This document shows positions 7,513 to 16,482 of a stretch of 26,971 nucleotides of DNA, piece by piece (within the stretch, counting starts at the first letter, position 1; every line of letters begins with the position of its first letter). This DNA comes from Betaproteobacteria bacterium. Lineage in GTDB: Bacteria > Pseudomonadota > Gammaproteobacteria > Burkholderiales > SG8-41. The stretch lies in contig JAOTVX010000044.1 in assembly GCA_029863175.1 (NCBI GenBank), forward strand, positions 1-26,971, in the 5' to 3' direction. The notes under the pieces were generated by a model that saw only the letters and a list, made by a program, of their open reading frames with translations, was not told the origin of the DNA and made no database searches. The position numbers and the translations under genes are program-made.

Positions 7513-8169
7513 ATGGACAGGGTGCGCGCCCTCGCTTTCCTGAACGGAAAGATTTTGGTTACATATAGCCGGCGCACCGTGGATTCGCTGCGCGCCGTGC
7601 TGCCGTTGCGGCTGGTGCTGCCGCACCTGGAGCCAGCTCTTGCCCGGAACGTCGAAAAGGAAGTGCGCAAGGACGCACTCGTCATCCGCTGTGCCGGCGA
7701 GGCGCTCGCTTCGGGGTCCCCACCCGGGCAGGCGGCGGTGCGGCGGCTGTTCGACGCAACGAAGGCGATCGACCAGGACTTCCTCGAGGGCGTTGACGCG
7801 TTCCCGGTGCGGATCGCGATTCGCTACGAGGACATCGCCCCGGTGCGCCTGCAACGCATCGAATGCCTGCTCGAAGCGGCGCACCGCATCCTCGCCGCGT
7901 GGCGCGCGGGCGTCGGGCTCCGTGCCGCGCTTGGCGCGACCTACCCGCAGCCGGACCTGGAACGGCTGTTGCACCAGCTGCTTCGCCTCTACGCGGTCGA
8001 AACACGCGCGATCAGCCGCTCGGTGCGCCTGCCGGGGTTGCTCGCACCGCTGCGCGAACTCGCCGCCGAGCGCCTGTTCGACGTCATGAACGAGTGGGCG
8101 TGGCGCCTGGCGGCGGAACTTGCGCGCGGGGTCTATCACCCTGCGCGCTTGGCGCGGCTGCAAGCATGA
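7513..8169 (+). CDS. Unrecognised 218-aa protein between nuoA and nuoB
   Basis: I do not recognise this family. The predicted protein is soluble, rich in Arg, Leu and Ala, without signal peptide, membrane segment or metal-binding cluster. The N-terminal part (FLNGKILVTYSRRTVDSLRAVLPLRLVLPHL) looks alpha/beta. The C-terminal two thirds (from ~105) looks mainly helical, with RYEDIAPVRLQRI and an amphipathic end. The + strand is preferred because its composition is protein-like, whereas the long open frame on the minus strand is Gln/Arg-rich as shadows are. The start is uncertain: no SD is seen and REP copy 1 lies just upstream. It may be co-transcribed with the methyltransferase. Confidence 0.6.
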   Translation: MDRVRALAFLNGKILVTYSRRTVDSLRAVLPLRLVLPHLEPALARNVEKEVRKDALVIRCAGEALASGSPPGQAAVRRLFDATKAIDQDFLEGVDAFPVRIAIRYEDIAPVRLQRIECLLEAAHRILAAWRAGVGLRAALGATYPQPDLERLLHQLLRLYAVETRAISRSVRLPGLLAPLRELAAERLFDVMNEWAWRLAAELARGVYHPARLARLQA

Positions 8170-8420
8170 TTGGTTGATGCGCCGCAATAACCACGCAACT
8201 TTCTGATCCGGAAAAACTTTTCGTTGACCGGGTTACGCCCTACGGGTTAAAATTCGCCCGTTTTTTACCGGGGAAACGGGAATCCGCGGGCGGTTTCCGG
8301 GCCGTACCGGATACAGGGCAGCGGAAGAGGCAAACCGGGCGCCAGCGGTTTCCACGGCGCCGAGCGTGAAGCCGCCTGTCCTGCCTCTTGGCGGGTGGAT
8401 TCTGGATCAGGAGTGGACGC
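8170..8420 (+). other. 251-bp gap before nuoB: promoter and structured leader
   Basis: No gene. It carries a promoter (8224-8253) and then a ~160-nt leader with repeated GGTTTCC words (8292-8298 and again near 8348) and short inverted repeats, e.g. GGAAAC (8272-8277) / GTTTCC (8293-8298). A weak terminator-like motif, ACGGG (8242-8246) / CCCGT (8257-8261) then T's, overlaps the promoter and could end the upstream gene pair. Confidence 0.45.
8224..8253 (+). promoter_or_regulatory. Sigma-70-type promoter upstream of nuoB
   Basis: -35 TTGACC (8224-8229), 18-bp spacer, -10 TAAAAT (8248-8253), the same layout as the tpiA promoter. Transcription would begin near 8260. It would drive nuoB-N separately from nuoA. 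Confidence 0.65.
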
Positions 8421-8900
8421 ATGGGTGCTCGCGAGAACCTCACCGAAAAAGGCTTCATCACGACCACCGCGGACGAGCTGATCAACTGGACGCGCACCGG
8501 GTCGCTCTGGCCGATGACCTTCGGGCTCGCGTGCTGCGCGATCGAAATGATGCACGCGGGCGCGTCGCGCTATGACCTTGACCGCTTCGGCATCGTGTTC
8601 CGGCCGAGCCCGCGCCAGTCCGACGTGATGATCATCGCCGGCACGCTTTGCAACAAGATGGCGCCGGCGCTGCGCAAGGTCTATGACCAGATGGCCGAGC
8701 CGCGGTGGGTGATCTCGATGGGCTCATGCGCCAACGGCGGCGGCTACTATCACTACTCGTATTCCGTCGTGCGGGGGTGCGACCGTATCGTGCCCGTGGA
8801 CATCTATGTGCCCGGCTGTCCGCCGACCGCGGAGGCACTGCTCTACAGCATCATCCAGCTGCAGAACAAGATCAAACGCACCAACACGATCGCCCGATAG
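8421..8900 (+). CDS. nuoB: NADH-quinone oxidoreductase subunit B
   Basis: Carries the terminal [4Fe-4S] cluster N2, which passes electrons to quinone. It has 159 aa. The cluster ligands are the adjacent pair C38-C39 in [11 protein letters not shown]103 in MGSCANGG and C133 in [14 protein letters not shown] 8421 is chosen because AGGAG (8409-8413) lies seven bases upstream and the N-terminus matches betaproteobacterial NuoB (...[29 protein letters not shown]); the frame is also open to an upstream TTG without SD. It starts the main nuo block, 27 bp before nuoC. Confidence 0.97.
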   Translation: MGARENLTEKGFITTTADELINWTRTGSLWPMTFGLACCAIEMMHAGASRYDLDRFGIVFRPSPRQSDVMIIAGTLCNKMAPALRKVYDQMAEPRWVISMGSCANGGGYYHYSYSVVRGCDRIVPVDIYVPGCPPTAEALLYSIIQLQNKIKRTNTIAR

Positions 8901-8927
8901 ACCTCAACCCACGGCCGTTGCCCGACG

Positions 8928-9536
8928 ATGACCACTCGCGCCCAGACACTGACTGCTGTACTCCAGGCGGCGCTCGGCGACAAGCTCGTCGGCGTCGACG
9001 AGATGCTGGGCGAGGTCACGGCGGTGGTGAAGGCCGACGAGTTGCTCGCCGCAGCCGCCACGCTGCGCGACGCGCCGGGCCTGAAATTCGAGCAGCTCAC
9101 GGATCTTTGCGGCATGGACTATAGTGCGTATGGGGACGGCGCATGGACGGGCGCACGCTTTGCCGTCGTCTGCCATCTTCTCAGCATCACCCACAACTGG
9201 CGGCTCAGGCTGCGCGTATTCGCGACGGACGACGAGCTGCCGATGGTGGACTCGGTGATGGGGGTCTGGCCCTCCGCCAACTGGTATGAACGCGAGGCGT
9301 TCGACCTCTACGGCATCGTCTTCACCGGGCACCCCGACCTGCGCCGCATCCTCACCGACTACGGCTTCGTCGGTCACCCGTTTCGCAAGGACTTCCCCGT
9401 CTCCGGCACGGTCGAGATGCGCTACGACCCCGACCAGCGGCGTGTCATCTACCGGCCGGTCACGATCGAACCACGCGAGATCACGCCGCGCATCGTGCGC
9501 GTGGAAAACTACGGCGATGTCGAAAAGAAGACGTAG
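8928..9536 (+). CDS. nuoC: NADH-quinone oxidoreductase subunit C
   Basis: Peripheral-arm subunit (30-kDa type) without cofactors. It has 202 aa and is separate from NuoD, unlike the fused NuoCD of E. coli. The family signature is [39 protein letters not shown] (about 121-159), with the usual MDY... and [14 protein letters not shown] elements before it. The start is by family fit; only a weak ribosome site is seen. The TAG stop forms the first bases of an inverted-repeat element that fills part of the gap to nuoD. Confidence 0.96.
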   Translation: MTTRAQTLTAVLQAALGDKLVGVDEMLGEVTAVVKADELLAAAATLRDAPGLKFEQLTDLCGMDYSAYGDGAWTGARFAVVCHLLSITHNWRLRLRVFATDDELPMVDSVMGVWPSANWYEREAFDLYGIVFTGHPDLRRILTDYGFVGHPFRKDFPVSGTVEMRYDPDQRRVIYRPVTIEPREITPRIVRVENYGDVEKKT

Positions 9537-9652
9537 CCACAGAGAACACAGAGACTGAAGCCTTGAATTGCCAAGACGCCAAGAAGAAAGAAGAAACGCG
9601 TGTTCCGGCGGCTGTTTTTGTCTGCTGTTTTCCCTCTGTGCTCTCTGTGGCT
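9535..9652. repeat. CACAGAGAA inverted-repeat element, copy 1 (nuoC/nuoD)
   Basis: 118-bp element with near-perfect arms: AGCCACAGAGAACACAGA (9535-9552) and its complement TCTGTGCTCTCTGTGGCT (9635-9652), 17 of 18 matching. The arms are built from a 9-bp word CACAGAGAA. The left arm starts inside the nuoC stop codon. The interior holds two tandem copies of an 8-mer, GCCAAGAC GCCAAGAA (9570-9585). There is no transposase, so it resembles a non-autonomous element. A second copy lies at 16981-17078. Confidence 0.75.
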
Positions 9653-9665
9653 GATTGGGTTTTGC

Positions 9666-9809
9666 ATGGCTGAGATACGCAACTACACGATGAACTTTGG
9701 CTCCGACATAACTTGCCGGAGGCAAGTTAGTCTGCGCCGCAACAAGCCGCTAAAGCGGCGTGTTGTGGCCCGAGGTAACGATTTGTTGAGGACCGAAATT
9801 CATGGCTGA
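9666..9809 (+). pseudogene. Duplicate of the nuoD 5' end, forming a 47-codon leader ORF
   Basis: The first 12 codons (9666-9701) encode [12 protein letters not shown], identical to the start of NuoD at 9802, but the DNA differs at seven of 36 positions, all synonymous third positions. After codon 12 the frame runs into hairpin DNA and ends at TGA 9807-9809, overlapping the nuoD start (ATGGCTGA). Its codons are GC-rich at third positions like the body of nuoD, so it may be the original 5' end. It could also act as a translated leader coupled to nuoD. No good SD is seen at 9666. Confidence 0.75.
9709..9769. repeat. Two adjacent hairpins between the nuoD 5' duplicates
   Basis: Hairpin A: TAACTTGCC (9709-9717), loop GGA, GGCAAGTTA (9721-9729), perfect 9 bp. 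Hairpin B: arms 9736-9750 and 9755-9769, loop TAAA, 15 pairs with one mismatch (9745/9760) and one G-T pair (9739/9766). Neither has a T run. They look like REP-type or attachment-site DNA inside an inserted segment. Confidence 0.7.
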
Positions 9810-9845
9810 AATTCGTAACTACACTATGAATTTCGGTCCTCAACA
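9784..9845 (+). promoter_or_regulatory. Perfect 20-bp inverted repeat enclosing the nuoD SD and start codon
   Basis: Left arm TGTTGAGGACCGAAATTCAT (9784-9803), 22-nt loop, right arm 9826-9845 its exact complement. The left arm contains the likely SD GAGGA (9788-9792) and the first two bases of the nuoD ATG (9802-9804). The right arm is nuoD codons 9-15. In mRNA this stem would bury the ribosome site unless a ribosome translating the leader ORF opens it. Confidence 0.8.
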
Positions 9846-11055
9846 TCCTGCGGCGCACGGAGTGTTGCGGCTCGTGCTCGAGCTCGACGGCGAGGTGATC
9901 CAGCGCGCCGATCCCCACATCGGCCTGCTGCACCGCGCGACCGAAAAGCTTGCCGAGCACCGGACCTACCTCCAGAACGTTCCTTATTTCGATCGCTTCG
10001 ATTACACCACCATGATGTGCAACGAGCATGCATATGTCATGGCGGTCGAGAAGCTGCTTGGGATCGAGCCGCCGATCCGCGCGCAGTATCTGCGTGTGAT
10101 GTTCGACGAGATCACGCGGATCCTCGCGCACTTGTTCAGCCTGGGCGCGCACGGGCTGGATCTCGGCGCGATGACGGTCTTTCTCTACTGCTTCCGCGAG
10201 CGCGAGGATCTCTTCGACTGCTACGAGGCTGTTTCCGGCGCGCGCATGCACGCCGCGTATTACCGCCCGGGCGGCGTCTTCCGCGACCTGCCTGACCGGA
10301 TGCCGCAGTACACGCCTTCCCGCATCCACGGCGAGGCCGCGACGCGCGAGCACAACACGAACCGCCAAGGCTCGCTCCTCGATTTCATCGAGGACTTTAC
10401 GGAACGTTTCCCCAAATGCGTGGACGATTACGAGACGTTGCTCACTGACAACCGCATCTGGAAGCAGCGCACCGTGGACATCGCCGTCGTGCCGCCCGAG
10501 CGCGCGATCGCCCTCGGGTTCACCGGCCCGATGCTGCGCGGCTCCGGCGTCGAATGGGATCTCAGGAAGAAGCAGCCGTACGCGGTGTACGACCGGATGC
10601 AGTTCGACGTGCCGGTGGGGGTGAACGGCGACTGCTACGACCGGTACCTCGTGCGCATCGAAGAGATGCGCCAGTCGAACCGCATCGTCAGGCAGTGCGT
10701 GGACTGGCTGCGCGCGAACCCGGGCCCGGTGATGGCGGACAACCACAAGGTAGCGCCGCCCTCGCGGGTGTCGATGAAGGCGAACATGGAAGAGCTCATC
10801 CATCACTTCAAGCTCTTCACCGAGGGTATGCACGTGCCCGAGGGCGAGGCCTACGCCGCGGTCGAGCATCCCAAGGGCGAATTTGGCGTCTACCTCGTCT
10901 CCGACGGCGCGAACAAGCCCTATCGCATGAAGGTCCGTTCGCCGAGCTTCGCGCACCTGTCCTCCATGGACGAGCTCGCCCGGGGGCACATGATCGCGGA
11001 CGTGGTGGCCATCATCGGCACTTACGAAATCGTCTTCGGCGAAATTGATCGCTGA
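9802..11055 (+). CDS. nuoD: NADH-quinone oxidoreductase subunit D
   Basis: 49-kDa-type subunit that with NuoB forms the quinone-reduction site. The 417 aa are full length: [14 protein letters not shown] near the N-terminus contains the quinone-site His; [35 protein letters not shown] and the C-terminal R.PSF.HL.....GH...[16 protein letters not shown] are all present. Codons 2-16 end in A/T in 11 of 15 cases (GCT GAA ATT CGT ... CCT CAA CAT CCT), while the rest of the gene is strongly G/C-ending, so the 5' end looks replaced. The start is fixed by SD GAGGA nine bases upstream and by family fit. Confidence 0.97.
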   Translation: MAEIRNYTMNFGPQHPAAHGVLRLVLELDGEVIQRADPHIGLLHRATEKLAEHRTYLQNVPYFDRFDYTTMMCNEHAYVMAVEKLLGIEPPIRAQYLRVMFDEITRILAHLFSLGAHGLDLGAMTVFLYCFREREDLFDCYEAVSGARMHAAYYRPGGVFRDLPDRMPQYTPSRIHGEAATREHNTNRQGSLLDFIEDFTERFPKCVDDYETLLTDNRIWKQRTVDIAVVPPERAIALGFTGPMLRGSGVEWDLRKKQPYAVYDRMQFDVPVGVNGDCYDRYLVRIEEMRQSNRIVRQCVDWLRANPGPVMADNHKVAPPSRVSMKANMEELIHHFKLFTEGMHVPEGEAYAAVEHPKGEFGVYLVSDGANKPYRMKVRSPSFAHLSSMDELARGHMIADVVAIIGTYEIVFGEIDR

Positions 11056-11074
11056 AACGCAAACAGAGGGGATT

Positions 11075-11103
11075 GACAGGATTCAACAAGATTAAATCCT
11101 GTC
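11075..11103. repeat. Hairpin repeat between nuoD and nuoE
   Basis: GACAGGATT (11075-11083) and AATCCTGTC (11095-11103) form a perfect 9-bp stem with an 11-nt loop. It fills the middle of the 58-bp gap, with no T run. No SD is seen in the remaining bases before nuoE. Confidence 0.6.
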
Positions 11104-11113
11104 CATTGAATTT

Positions 11114-11602
11114 ATGAACGCACCGCTGGTACTTTCGCCCGAGGCGCTGGCGAAGATCGATCGCGCGATCGAAAAATATCCGCCCGGGGAGCGGCGGTCG
11201 GCGGTGATGGCCGCGCTCACCGTCGCGCAGGACGAGAAGGGCTGGCTTGCCACGGAAACCATGGACTTCGTCGCCCGTTACCTCGGCATGCCGGCGATCG
11301 CGGTCTACGAAGTGGCTTCGTTCTACACCATGTACGACCTGAAGCCGGTCGGGAAGTACAAACTCACGATCTGCACGAATCTCCCGTGCGCGCTCCAGGG
11401 CGCGAACGTGGCTGCTGCGCACCTGAAGCAGAAGTTTGGCATCGGATTCAACGAGACCACGGCCGACGGCATGTTCACGCTTAAGGAGGGCGAGTGCCTG
11501 GGCGCGTGCGGGGATGCGCCGGTGTTGCTGATGAACAACAAGCGCATGTTGTGCGCAATGAATCCCGAGAGAATCGACCTGCTCGTGAAGGATCTAAAAT
11601 AA
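11114..11602 (+). CDS. nuoE: NADH-quinone oxidoreductase subunit E
   Basis: 24-kDa-type subunit of the NADH-oxidising module, carrying [2Fe-2S] cluster N1a. It has 162 aa. The cluster ligands are C87 and C92 (CTNLPC) and C128 and C132 (CLGAC). The thioredoxin-like fold follows an N-terminal helical domain ([17 protein letters not shown]...[16 protein letters not shown]). The start fits the family but no SD is visible next to the preceding hairpin. Its stop overlaps the nuoF ATG by one base (TAATG), so the two are co-translated. Confidence 0.96.
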   Translation: MNAPLVLSPEALAKIDRAIEKYPPGERRSAVMAALTVAQDEKGWLATETMDFVARYLGMPAIAVYEVASFYTMYDLKPVGKYKLTICTNLPCALQGANVAAAHLKQKFGIGFNETTADGMFTLKEGECLGACGDAPVLLMNNKRMLCAMNPERIDLLVKDLK

Positions 11603-12915
11603 TGGGCCTCCCGCTGCCGCCGTTTGCGACCGATCTGTTCGGACCCGACGCGATCATCATGCGGGGCCTGACGGGTCTCAATTGGCGACTCAGGGAATAC
11701 GAAGTGCGCGGCGGCTATCAGGCGCTCAAGAAGATCATCGCCGAGAAAATTCCGCCCGATCAGATCGTGAACGAAGTCAAGAAATCGGCGCTGCGCGGGC
11801 GGGGCGGCGCAGGTTTCCCGACCGGGCTGAAGTGGAGCTTCATGCCGCGGCAGTACACCGGGCAGAAGTACATGGTGTGCAATTCGGACGAAGGCGAGCC
11901 CGGCACGTTCAAGGACCGCGACATCCTGCGTTACAACCCGCACAGCGTCATCGAGGGCATGATCATCGCCGGCTATGCCACGGGCAGTACGGTGGGCTAC
12001 AACTACATTCACGGCGAGGTCTGGGATGTATACGAGCGCTTCGAGGAGGCGCTCGCCGAAGCGAAGGCGGCGGGCTACCTGGGCAAGAACATCTTGGGCT
12101 CGGACGCGAGCTTCGAGCTCTATGCGCATCACGGTTGGGGTGCGTACATCTGCGGGGAAGAAACTGGATTGCTGGAATCGCTTGAAGGCAAGAAGGGGAT
12201 GCCGCGCTTCAAGCCGCCGTTCCCTGCGAGTTTCGGCCTCTATGGCAAGCCCACGACGATCAACAACACGGAGACCTTCGCCGCCGTGCCGTGGATCATC
12301 ATGAACGGGGGCGCGGCGTTTCTCGAGCTCGGGCGGCCGAACAGCGGCGGCACCAAGATCTTCTCGGTGGCGGGGGACGTCGAGCGGCCCGGCAACTTCG
12401 AGGTGCGGCTCGGCACACCATTCGACACCCTGCTGAAGATGGCGGGAGGAATGCGTGGCGGGCGCAAGCTCAAGGCCTGCATCCCGGGCGGATCCTCGAT
12501 GCCGGTGTTGCCTGCGGAAATCATGATGGCGACGGACATGGACTACGACTCCATTGCCAAGGCGGGCTCGATGCTGGGCTCGGGCGCGGTCATCATCATG
12601 GACGAGACGCGTTGCATGGTCCGCTGTCTGTTGCGCCTGTCGTACTTCTATTTCGAGGAATCGTGCGGACAATGCACGCCGTGTCGCGAGGGAACTGGCT
12701 GGCTCTACCGCATGGTGCATCGTATCGAGCACGGCACGGGGCGGCTCGAGGACCTCGATCTTCTCGACAACGTTTCCGACAACATCGCGGGGCGTACGAT
12801 CTGCGCGCTGGGTGACGCCGCTGCATTGCCGGTGAAAAGTTTCATCAAGCATTTCCGTGACGAGTTCCAGTATCACATCGAGCACAAGAAGTGCTGCGTG
12901 CCGGATTATCTCTGA
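11602..12915 (+). CDS. nuoF: NADH-quinone oxidoreductase subunit F
   Basis: 51-kDa-type subunit that binds NADH and FMN and holds [4Fe-4S] cluster N3. It has 437 aa. The NADH/FMN-binding segment is [16 protein letters not shown] (65-80), followed by [14 protein letters not shown] (93-106) and [17 protein letters not shown] (180-196). The cluster ligands are C355, C358 and C361 in [12 protein letters not shown] and C401 in [11 protein letters not shown]. The ATG is supported by AAGGA (11588-11592) nine bases upstream and by the one-base overlap with nuoE; the frame is open further upstream inside nuoE but without reason to extend. Confidence 0.97.
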   Translation: MGLPLPPFATDLFGPDAIIMRGLTGLNWRLREYEVRGGYQALKKIIAEKIPPDQIVNEVKKSALRGRGGAGFPTGLKWSFMPRQYTGQKYMVCNSDEGEPGTFKDRDILRYNPHSVIEGMIIAGYATGSTVGYNYIHGEVWDVYERFEEALAEAKAAGYLGKNILGSDASFELYAHHGWGAYICGEETGLLESLEGKKGMPRFKPPFPASFGLYGKPTTINNTETFAAVPWIIMNGGAAFLELGRPNSGGTKIFSVAGDVERPGNFEVRLGTPFDTLLKMAGGMRGGRKLKACIPGGSSMPVLPAEIMMATDMDYDSIAKAGSMLGSGAVIIMDETRCMVRCLLRLSYFYFEESCGQCTPCREGTGWLYRMVHRIEHGTGRLEDLDLLDNVSDNIAGRTICALGDAAALPVKSFIKHFRDEFQYHIEHKKCCVPDYL

Positions 12916-12918
12916 GTA

Positions 12919-12944
12919 ACGGGTGACGAGTGACGAGTGACGCG
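12919..12944. repeat. GTGACGA tandem repeats between nuoF and nuoG
   Basis: Three near-identical 7-bp units (GGTGACGA GTGACGA GTGACGC) fill the 35-bp gap. One unit provides an in-frame GTG (12930) upstream of the better nuoG ATG. Related GTGAC units lie between nuoJ and nuoK. Confidence 0.6.
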
Positions 12945-12950
12945 CGCAAG

Positions 12951-15332
12951 ATGGTAGAGGTCGATATCGACGGCCGGCAGCTGGCGGTGGCGGAAGGGGT
13001 GACCATCATGGACGCCGCCAACCAGGCCGGCATCTACATCCCGCATTTCTGCTACCACCGCAAGCTTTCCATCGCGGCGAACTGCCGGATGTGCCTCGTG
13101 CAGGTTGAAAAAGCGCCAAAGCCGCTGCCCGCATGCGCCACGCCGGTCGCCAACGGGATGAAGGTCTACACCGACTCCGAACAGGCGGTGGACGCGCAGA
13201 AGGGCGTGATGGAGTTTCTGCTGATCAATCACCCGCTCGACTGCCCGATCTGCGACCAGGGCGGAGAGTGCCAGCTGCAGGACCTGGCTGTCGGGTACGG
13301 CGCGAGCGGCGCGCGCTACGACGAGGCGAAGCGGGTCGTGACCAACAAGAACCTCGGCCCGCTCATCTCCACGGATATGACGCGCTGCATTCACTGCACG
13401 CGTTGTGTCCGCTTCGGCCAGGAGATCGCCGGAGTCATGGAGCTTGGCATGATCGGCCGCGGAGAGCACGCGGAAATCATCGCGTTCGTCGGCAAGACGG
13501 TCGACTCAGAGCTCTCGGGCAACGTGATCGACCTCTGCCCGGTAGGCGCGTTGACGTCCAAGCCGTTCCGTTACATGGCCCGCAGCTGGGAGCTCACGCG
13601 CCGGCCTTCGGTAAGCCCGCATTGCGGCCTGGGGGCCAACCTTACCGTTGAGGTCAAGCAGAACCGCGTGATGCGAGTGCTGCCGCGCGAGAACGAGGCG
13701 ATTAACGAATGCTGGCTTTCAGACAAGGACCGCTTCTCCTACGAAGGCCTCAACTCGGAGAATCGTCTCGCGCGGCCGATGTTGAAGCGCGGTGGCGCCT
13801 GGCAGGAAGTGGAATGGCAAGCGGCGCTCGATTTCGTCGCCTCGGAGCTGAAGCGCGTCCGGGATCGGTACGGCGCGTCGAGCATCGGTGCACTGGCCAC
13901 GCCCCATCAGACACTGGAGGAGCTCTTCCTGTTAGGAAAACTCGCGCGCGAGTTTTCCTCGGGTAACGTCGACCATCGGCTGAGACAGGCAGACTTCAGC
14001 CTAGACGGCAAGCTTGCCGGCGCGCCGTGGCTCGGCATGAAGATCGCTGATGTGAGCACGCTCGACCGCGCGCTGGTCGTGGGTTCGACGTTGCGCAAGG
14101 ACCATCCTCTCCTTGCGCACCGGCTGCGCCAGGCAACGAAACGCGGCTTGGAGCTGAGCCTGGTCAATCCGTTCGACGACGACCTGTTGATGCGGGTTAC
14201 GCACCGGGCGATCGTCGCGCCCTCCGCAATGCCCGATAGGCTGGCGCAGGTGGTGAAGGCGGCGGCGCAGCTCCGGAACGCACCGCTTCCGGAAGCCGTG
14301 CGCAGCGTTACGGAGCGAGCGAGCGTGTCGGAGATAGCGCAGGGCATTGCCGCCAGCCTCACGTCAGGGAAAAACACGGGGATTTTCCTGGGGAACCTTG
14401 CCCAGCATCACCCGCGCGCGAGCGAGCTCCACGTGCTCGCGCAGGCCCTGGCCGATGTGCTCGGGGGCCGCATGGGCGTTCTCGGCGAGGGGGCGAACAG
14501 CGTCGGCGGCTACCTCGCGGGCGCCGTCCCGTTCGCGGGCGCGCATGCCGGGATGAACGTCCGGCAAATGCTCGCGCAGCCGCGCAAGGCTTACCTGCTG
14601 CTGGGGGTGGAGGCTGAACTCGATGCCGGGGATCCGCAGCAAGCGGTGGCGGCGATGAAATCGGCCGAGCTCGTGGTGGCCATGAGCCCCTACCAGCACC
14701 AGGCGATTGGGTATGCGCAGGTCCTGTTGCCGATCGTCCCGTTCACGGAAACATCCGGCACCTTCGTCAACACCGAGGGTACTGTTCAGAGCTTTGCCGG
14801 CGTGGTGCGCCCGATCGGCGAGGCGCGACCGGCATGGAAAGTGCTGCGTGTGCTTGGCAACCTGCTCGGGTTGCCGGGCTTCGACCAGAATAGCAGCGAG
14901 GACGTGCTGGAGGAGGCGCTTGGCGAGCGCGGCGATTTTTCGGCCCGGCTCGGCAACGCGTCGCGGGGCTTCAGCCTCGATGCCCTCGCGTCAGAGGCGT
15001 CGACGGGAATCCGGCGCATCGCAGAGGTACCCAGTTACGCGGCCGATGCCGTGGTGCGGCGGGCGTCGTCACTGCAGCAGACGCGCGATGCCCAGGCGCT
15101 GGTCGTGCACATGAACCGTGCGTTGTTCGAGAAGCTGGGTTTGCGCAATGGCGATAACGTCAGCGTGCGGCAGGGCGGGGGAGAAGCCGTGCTGGGGACC
15201 GTAATCGATGAGCGTCTGCCAGAGAACTGCGTCCGGCTGGCAACGGGGTGCCCCGAGACGGCCCAGCTCGGCGACATGTTCGGAGAGGTGCACTTGGAAC
15301 GCGTGCCGGCCGAACAGAAGATGGCGGTATGA
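12951..15332 (+). CDS. nuoG: NADH-quinone oxidoreductase subunit G
   Basis: 75-kDa-type subunit, the iron-sulfur relay of the peripheral arm. It has 793 aa. The N-terminal ferredoxin domain carries the [2Fe-2S] ligands C34, C45, C48 and C62. A His/Cys cluster follows in [14 protein letters not shown] (H94, C98, C101, C107), then CIHCTRC with CPVGA (C146, C149, C152, C196). The remaining ~590 residues are the molybdopterin-oxidoreductase-like domain without cofactor. After SPHCGLG the extra Cys of the N7 cluster found in some bacteria are absent. ATG 12951 fits the family start (MVEVDIDG); a GTG at 12930 in the repeat is an alternative adding seven residues. Confidence 0.96.
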   Translation: MVEVDIDGRQLAVAEGVTIMDAANQAGIYIPHFCYHRKLSIAANCRMCLVQVEKAPKPLPACATPVANGMKVYTDSEQAVDAQKGVMEFLLINHPLDCPICDQGGECQLQDLAVGYGASGARYDEAKRVVTNKNLGPLISTDMTRCIHCTRCVRFGQEIAGVMELGMIGRGEHAEIIAFVGKTVDSELSGNVIDLCPVGALTSKPFRYMARSWELTRRPSVSPHCGLGANLTVEVKQNRVMRVLPRENEAINECWLSDKDRFSYEGLNSENRLARPMLKRGGAWQEVEWQAALDFVASELKRVRDRYGASSIGALATPHQTLEELFLLGKLAREFSSGNVDHRLRQADFSLDGKLAGAPWLGMKIADVSTLDRALVVGSTLRKDHPLLAHRLRQATKRGLELSLVNPFDDDLLMRVTHRAIVAPSAMPDRLAQVVKAAAQLRNAPLPEAVRSVTERASVSEIAQGIAASLTSGKNTGIFLGNLAQHHPRASELHVLAQALADVLGGRMGVLGEGANSVGGYLAGAVPFAGAHAGMNVRQMLAQPRKAYLLLGVEAELDAGDPQQAVAAMKSAELVVAMSPYQHQAIGYAQVLLPIVPFTETSGTFVNTEGTVQSFAGVVRPIGEARPAWKVLRVLGNLLGLPGFDQNSSEDVLEEALGERGDFSARLGNASRGFSLDALASEASTGIRRIAEVPSYAADAVVRRASSLQQTRDAQALVVHMNRALFEKLGLRNGDNVSVRQGGGEAVLGTVIDERLPENCVRLATGCPETAQLGDMFGEVHLERVPAEQKMAV

Positions 15333-15336
15333 AACG

Positions 15337-16482
15337 ATGAATACGCTGGTGCAGCCGCTGGTGAATTTAGGCAACTGGCTCTGGGGTCTGCTGGCCGCCG
15401 TCGTGGTCTGGATCTTCGGCCAGGAACTGGCGCCGTCGGTGCTGCACGTCATCAAGATACTGCTGCTCATCGTCTGCATCGTGGCGCCGCTGATGGGGGC
15501 GGTTGCATACCTCACTTTGTGGGAACGCAAAATGATTGGCTGGATGCAGATTCGCATCGGGCCCAACCGCGTGACGTTTTTTGGGATTCGGTGGCTCGGG
15601 GGTCTGGCGCAGCCCGTTGCGGACGGCCTGAAACTGATGGCGAAGGAAGTCATCATCCCGGCTGGCGCGAGCAAGGCTCTTTTTGTGCTTGCACCGGTCA
15701 TGACTCTCATGCCGGCGTTGGCAGCATGGGCTGTTATACCGTTCAGCCCCACGCTGGTGCTGGCCGACATCGATGCAGGTCTGCTCTATGTCATGGCGAT
15801 TACCTCGGTGGGGGTCTACGGCATCATCATCGCGGGTTGGGCGTCCAACTCGAAGTACGCGTTCCTGGGTGCAATGCGCTCCGCGGCCCAGATGGTCTCC
15901 TATGAACTCGCCATGGGGTTTGCGCTGGTCTGTGTGCTGATGGCTGCGCAGAGCCTGAACCTCGGCGAAATCGTGCGCATGCAGCAGGGCAATTGGGGGT
16001 TCTTGAACTGGTTCTGGATTCCATTGTTCCCGGTATTCCTGGTTTACCTGATCGCCGGTGTGGCCGAGACGAACCGCGCGCCGTTTGATGTGGCCGAAGG
16101 GGAATCGGAGATCGTCGCGGGCTTTCACGTCGAGTATTCGGGCATGGCGTTTGCCGTGTTTTTCCTTGCCGAGTACGCCAACATGATCCTGGTGTCGACG
16201 CTGTGCTCCGTCATGTTCCTCGGGGGCTGGCTCTCGCCGGTCCCGCTGGCAATCGCGAGCGCGATCGGACTGCCATGGCTGGCGGCCAACAGTTTCGGGT
16301 GGCTGCTCGTGAAGCTGTTCGTCGTGGTGTCGAGCTTTCTCTGGTTTCGCGCCACGTTCCCGCGCTATCGCTACGACCAGATCATGCGCCTCGGCTGGAA
16401 GGTGTTCCTGCCGCTGACCATCCTCTGGATCGTGGTGCTCGGCGCCTGGATGCAGACGCCCTTGTGGATATGGTGGCAGTGA
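15337..16482 (+). CDS. nuoH: NADH-quinone oxidoreductase subunit H
   Basis: Membrane subunit (ND1 type) that with NuoB and NuoD forms the quinone chamber. It has 381 aa and about eight or nine membrane segments. Family motifs seen: [58 protein letters not shown] and [27 protein letters not shown], whose acidic residues belong to the E-channel. The ATG is four bases after the nuoG stop and fits the family start; the frame is open upstream within nuoG. It ends in a one-base overlap with nuoI. Confidence 0.96.
   Translation: MNTLVQPLVNLGNWLWGLLAAVVVWIFGQELAPSVLHVIKILLLIVCIVAPLMGAVAYLTLWERKMIGWMQIRIGPNRVTFFGIRWLGGLAQPVADGLKLMAKEVIIPAGASKALFVLAPVMTLMPALAAWAVIPFSPTLVLADIDAGLLYVMAITSVGVYGIIIAGWASNSKYAFLGAMRSAAQMVSYELAMGFALVCVLMAAQSLNLGEIVRMQQGNWGFLNWFWIPLFPVFLVYLIAGVAETNRAPFDVAEGESEIVAGFHVEYSGMAFAVFFLAEYANMILVSTLCSVMFLGGWLSPVPLAIASAIGLPWLAANSFGWLLVKLFVVVSSFLWFRATFPRYRYDQIMRLGWKVFLPLTILWIVVLGAWMQTPLWIWWQ

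Noticed and set aside
7465..8187. 240-codon minus-strand frame opposite the unknown gene
   Set aside because: Gln/Arg/His-rich shadow-like composition; the + strand reading is more protein-like, though this choice is not beyond doubt.
9700..9800. Integron attC site in the hairpin region before nuoD
   Set aside because: GTTAGTC and GTTGAGG do not fit the GTTRRRY core site, and no matching inverse core was found.
9600..9809. A 69-codon gene starting at GTG 9600
   Set aside because: Most of it is encoded by the CACAGAGAA element and hairpins; only the nuoD-like part from 9666 is meaningful. A purine-rich run before 9600 is noted but could be chance.
9727..10989. 420-codon open frame on the minus strand across nuoD
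   Set aside because: Shadow of nuoD; composition typical of antisense frames in high-GC DNA.
11323..12885. 520-codon open frame on the minus strand across nuoE/nuoF
   Set aside because: It mirrors nuoF codons in GC-rich DNA; the translation is Arg/His-rich without family motifs, while nuoF is certain on the + strand.
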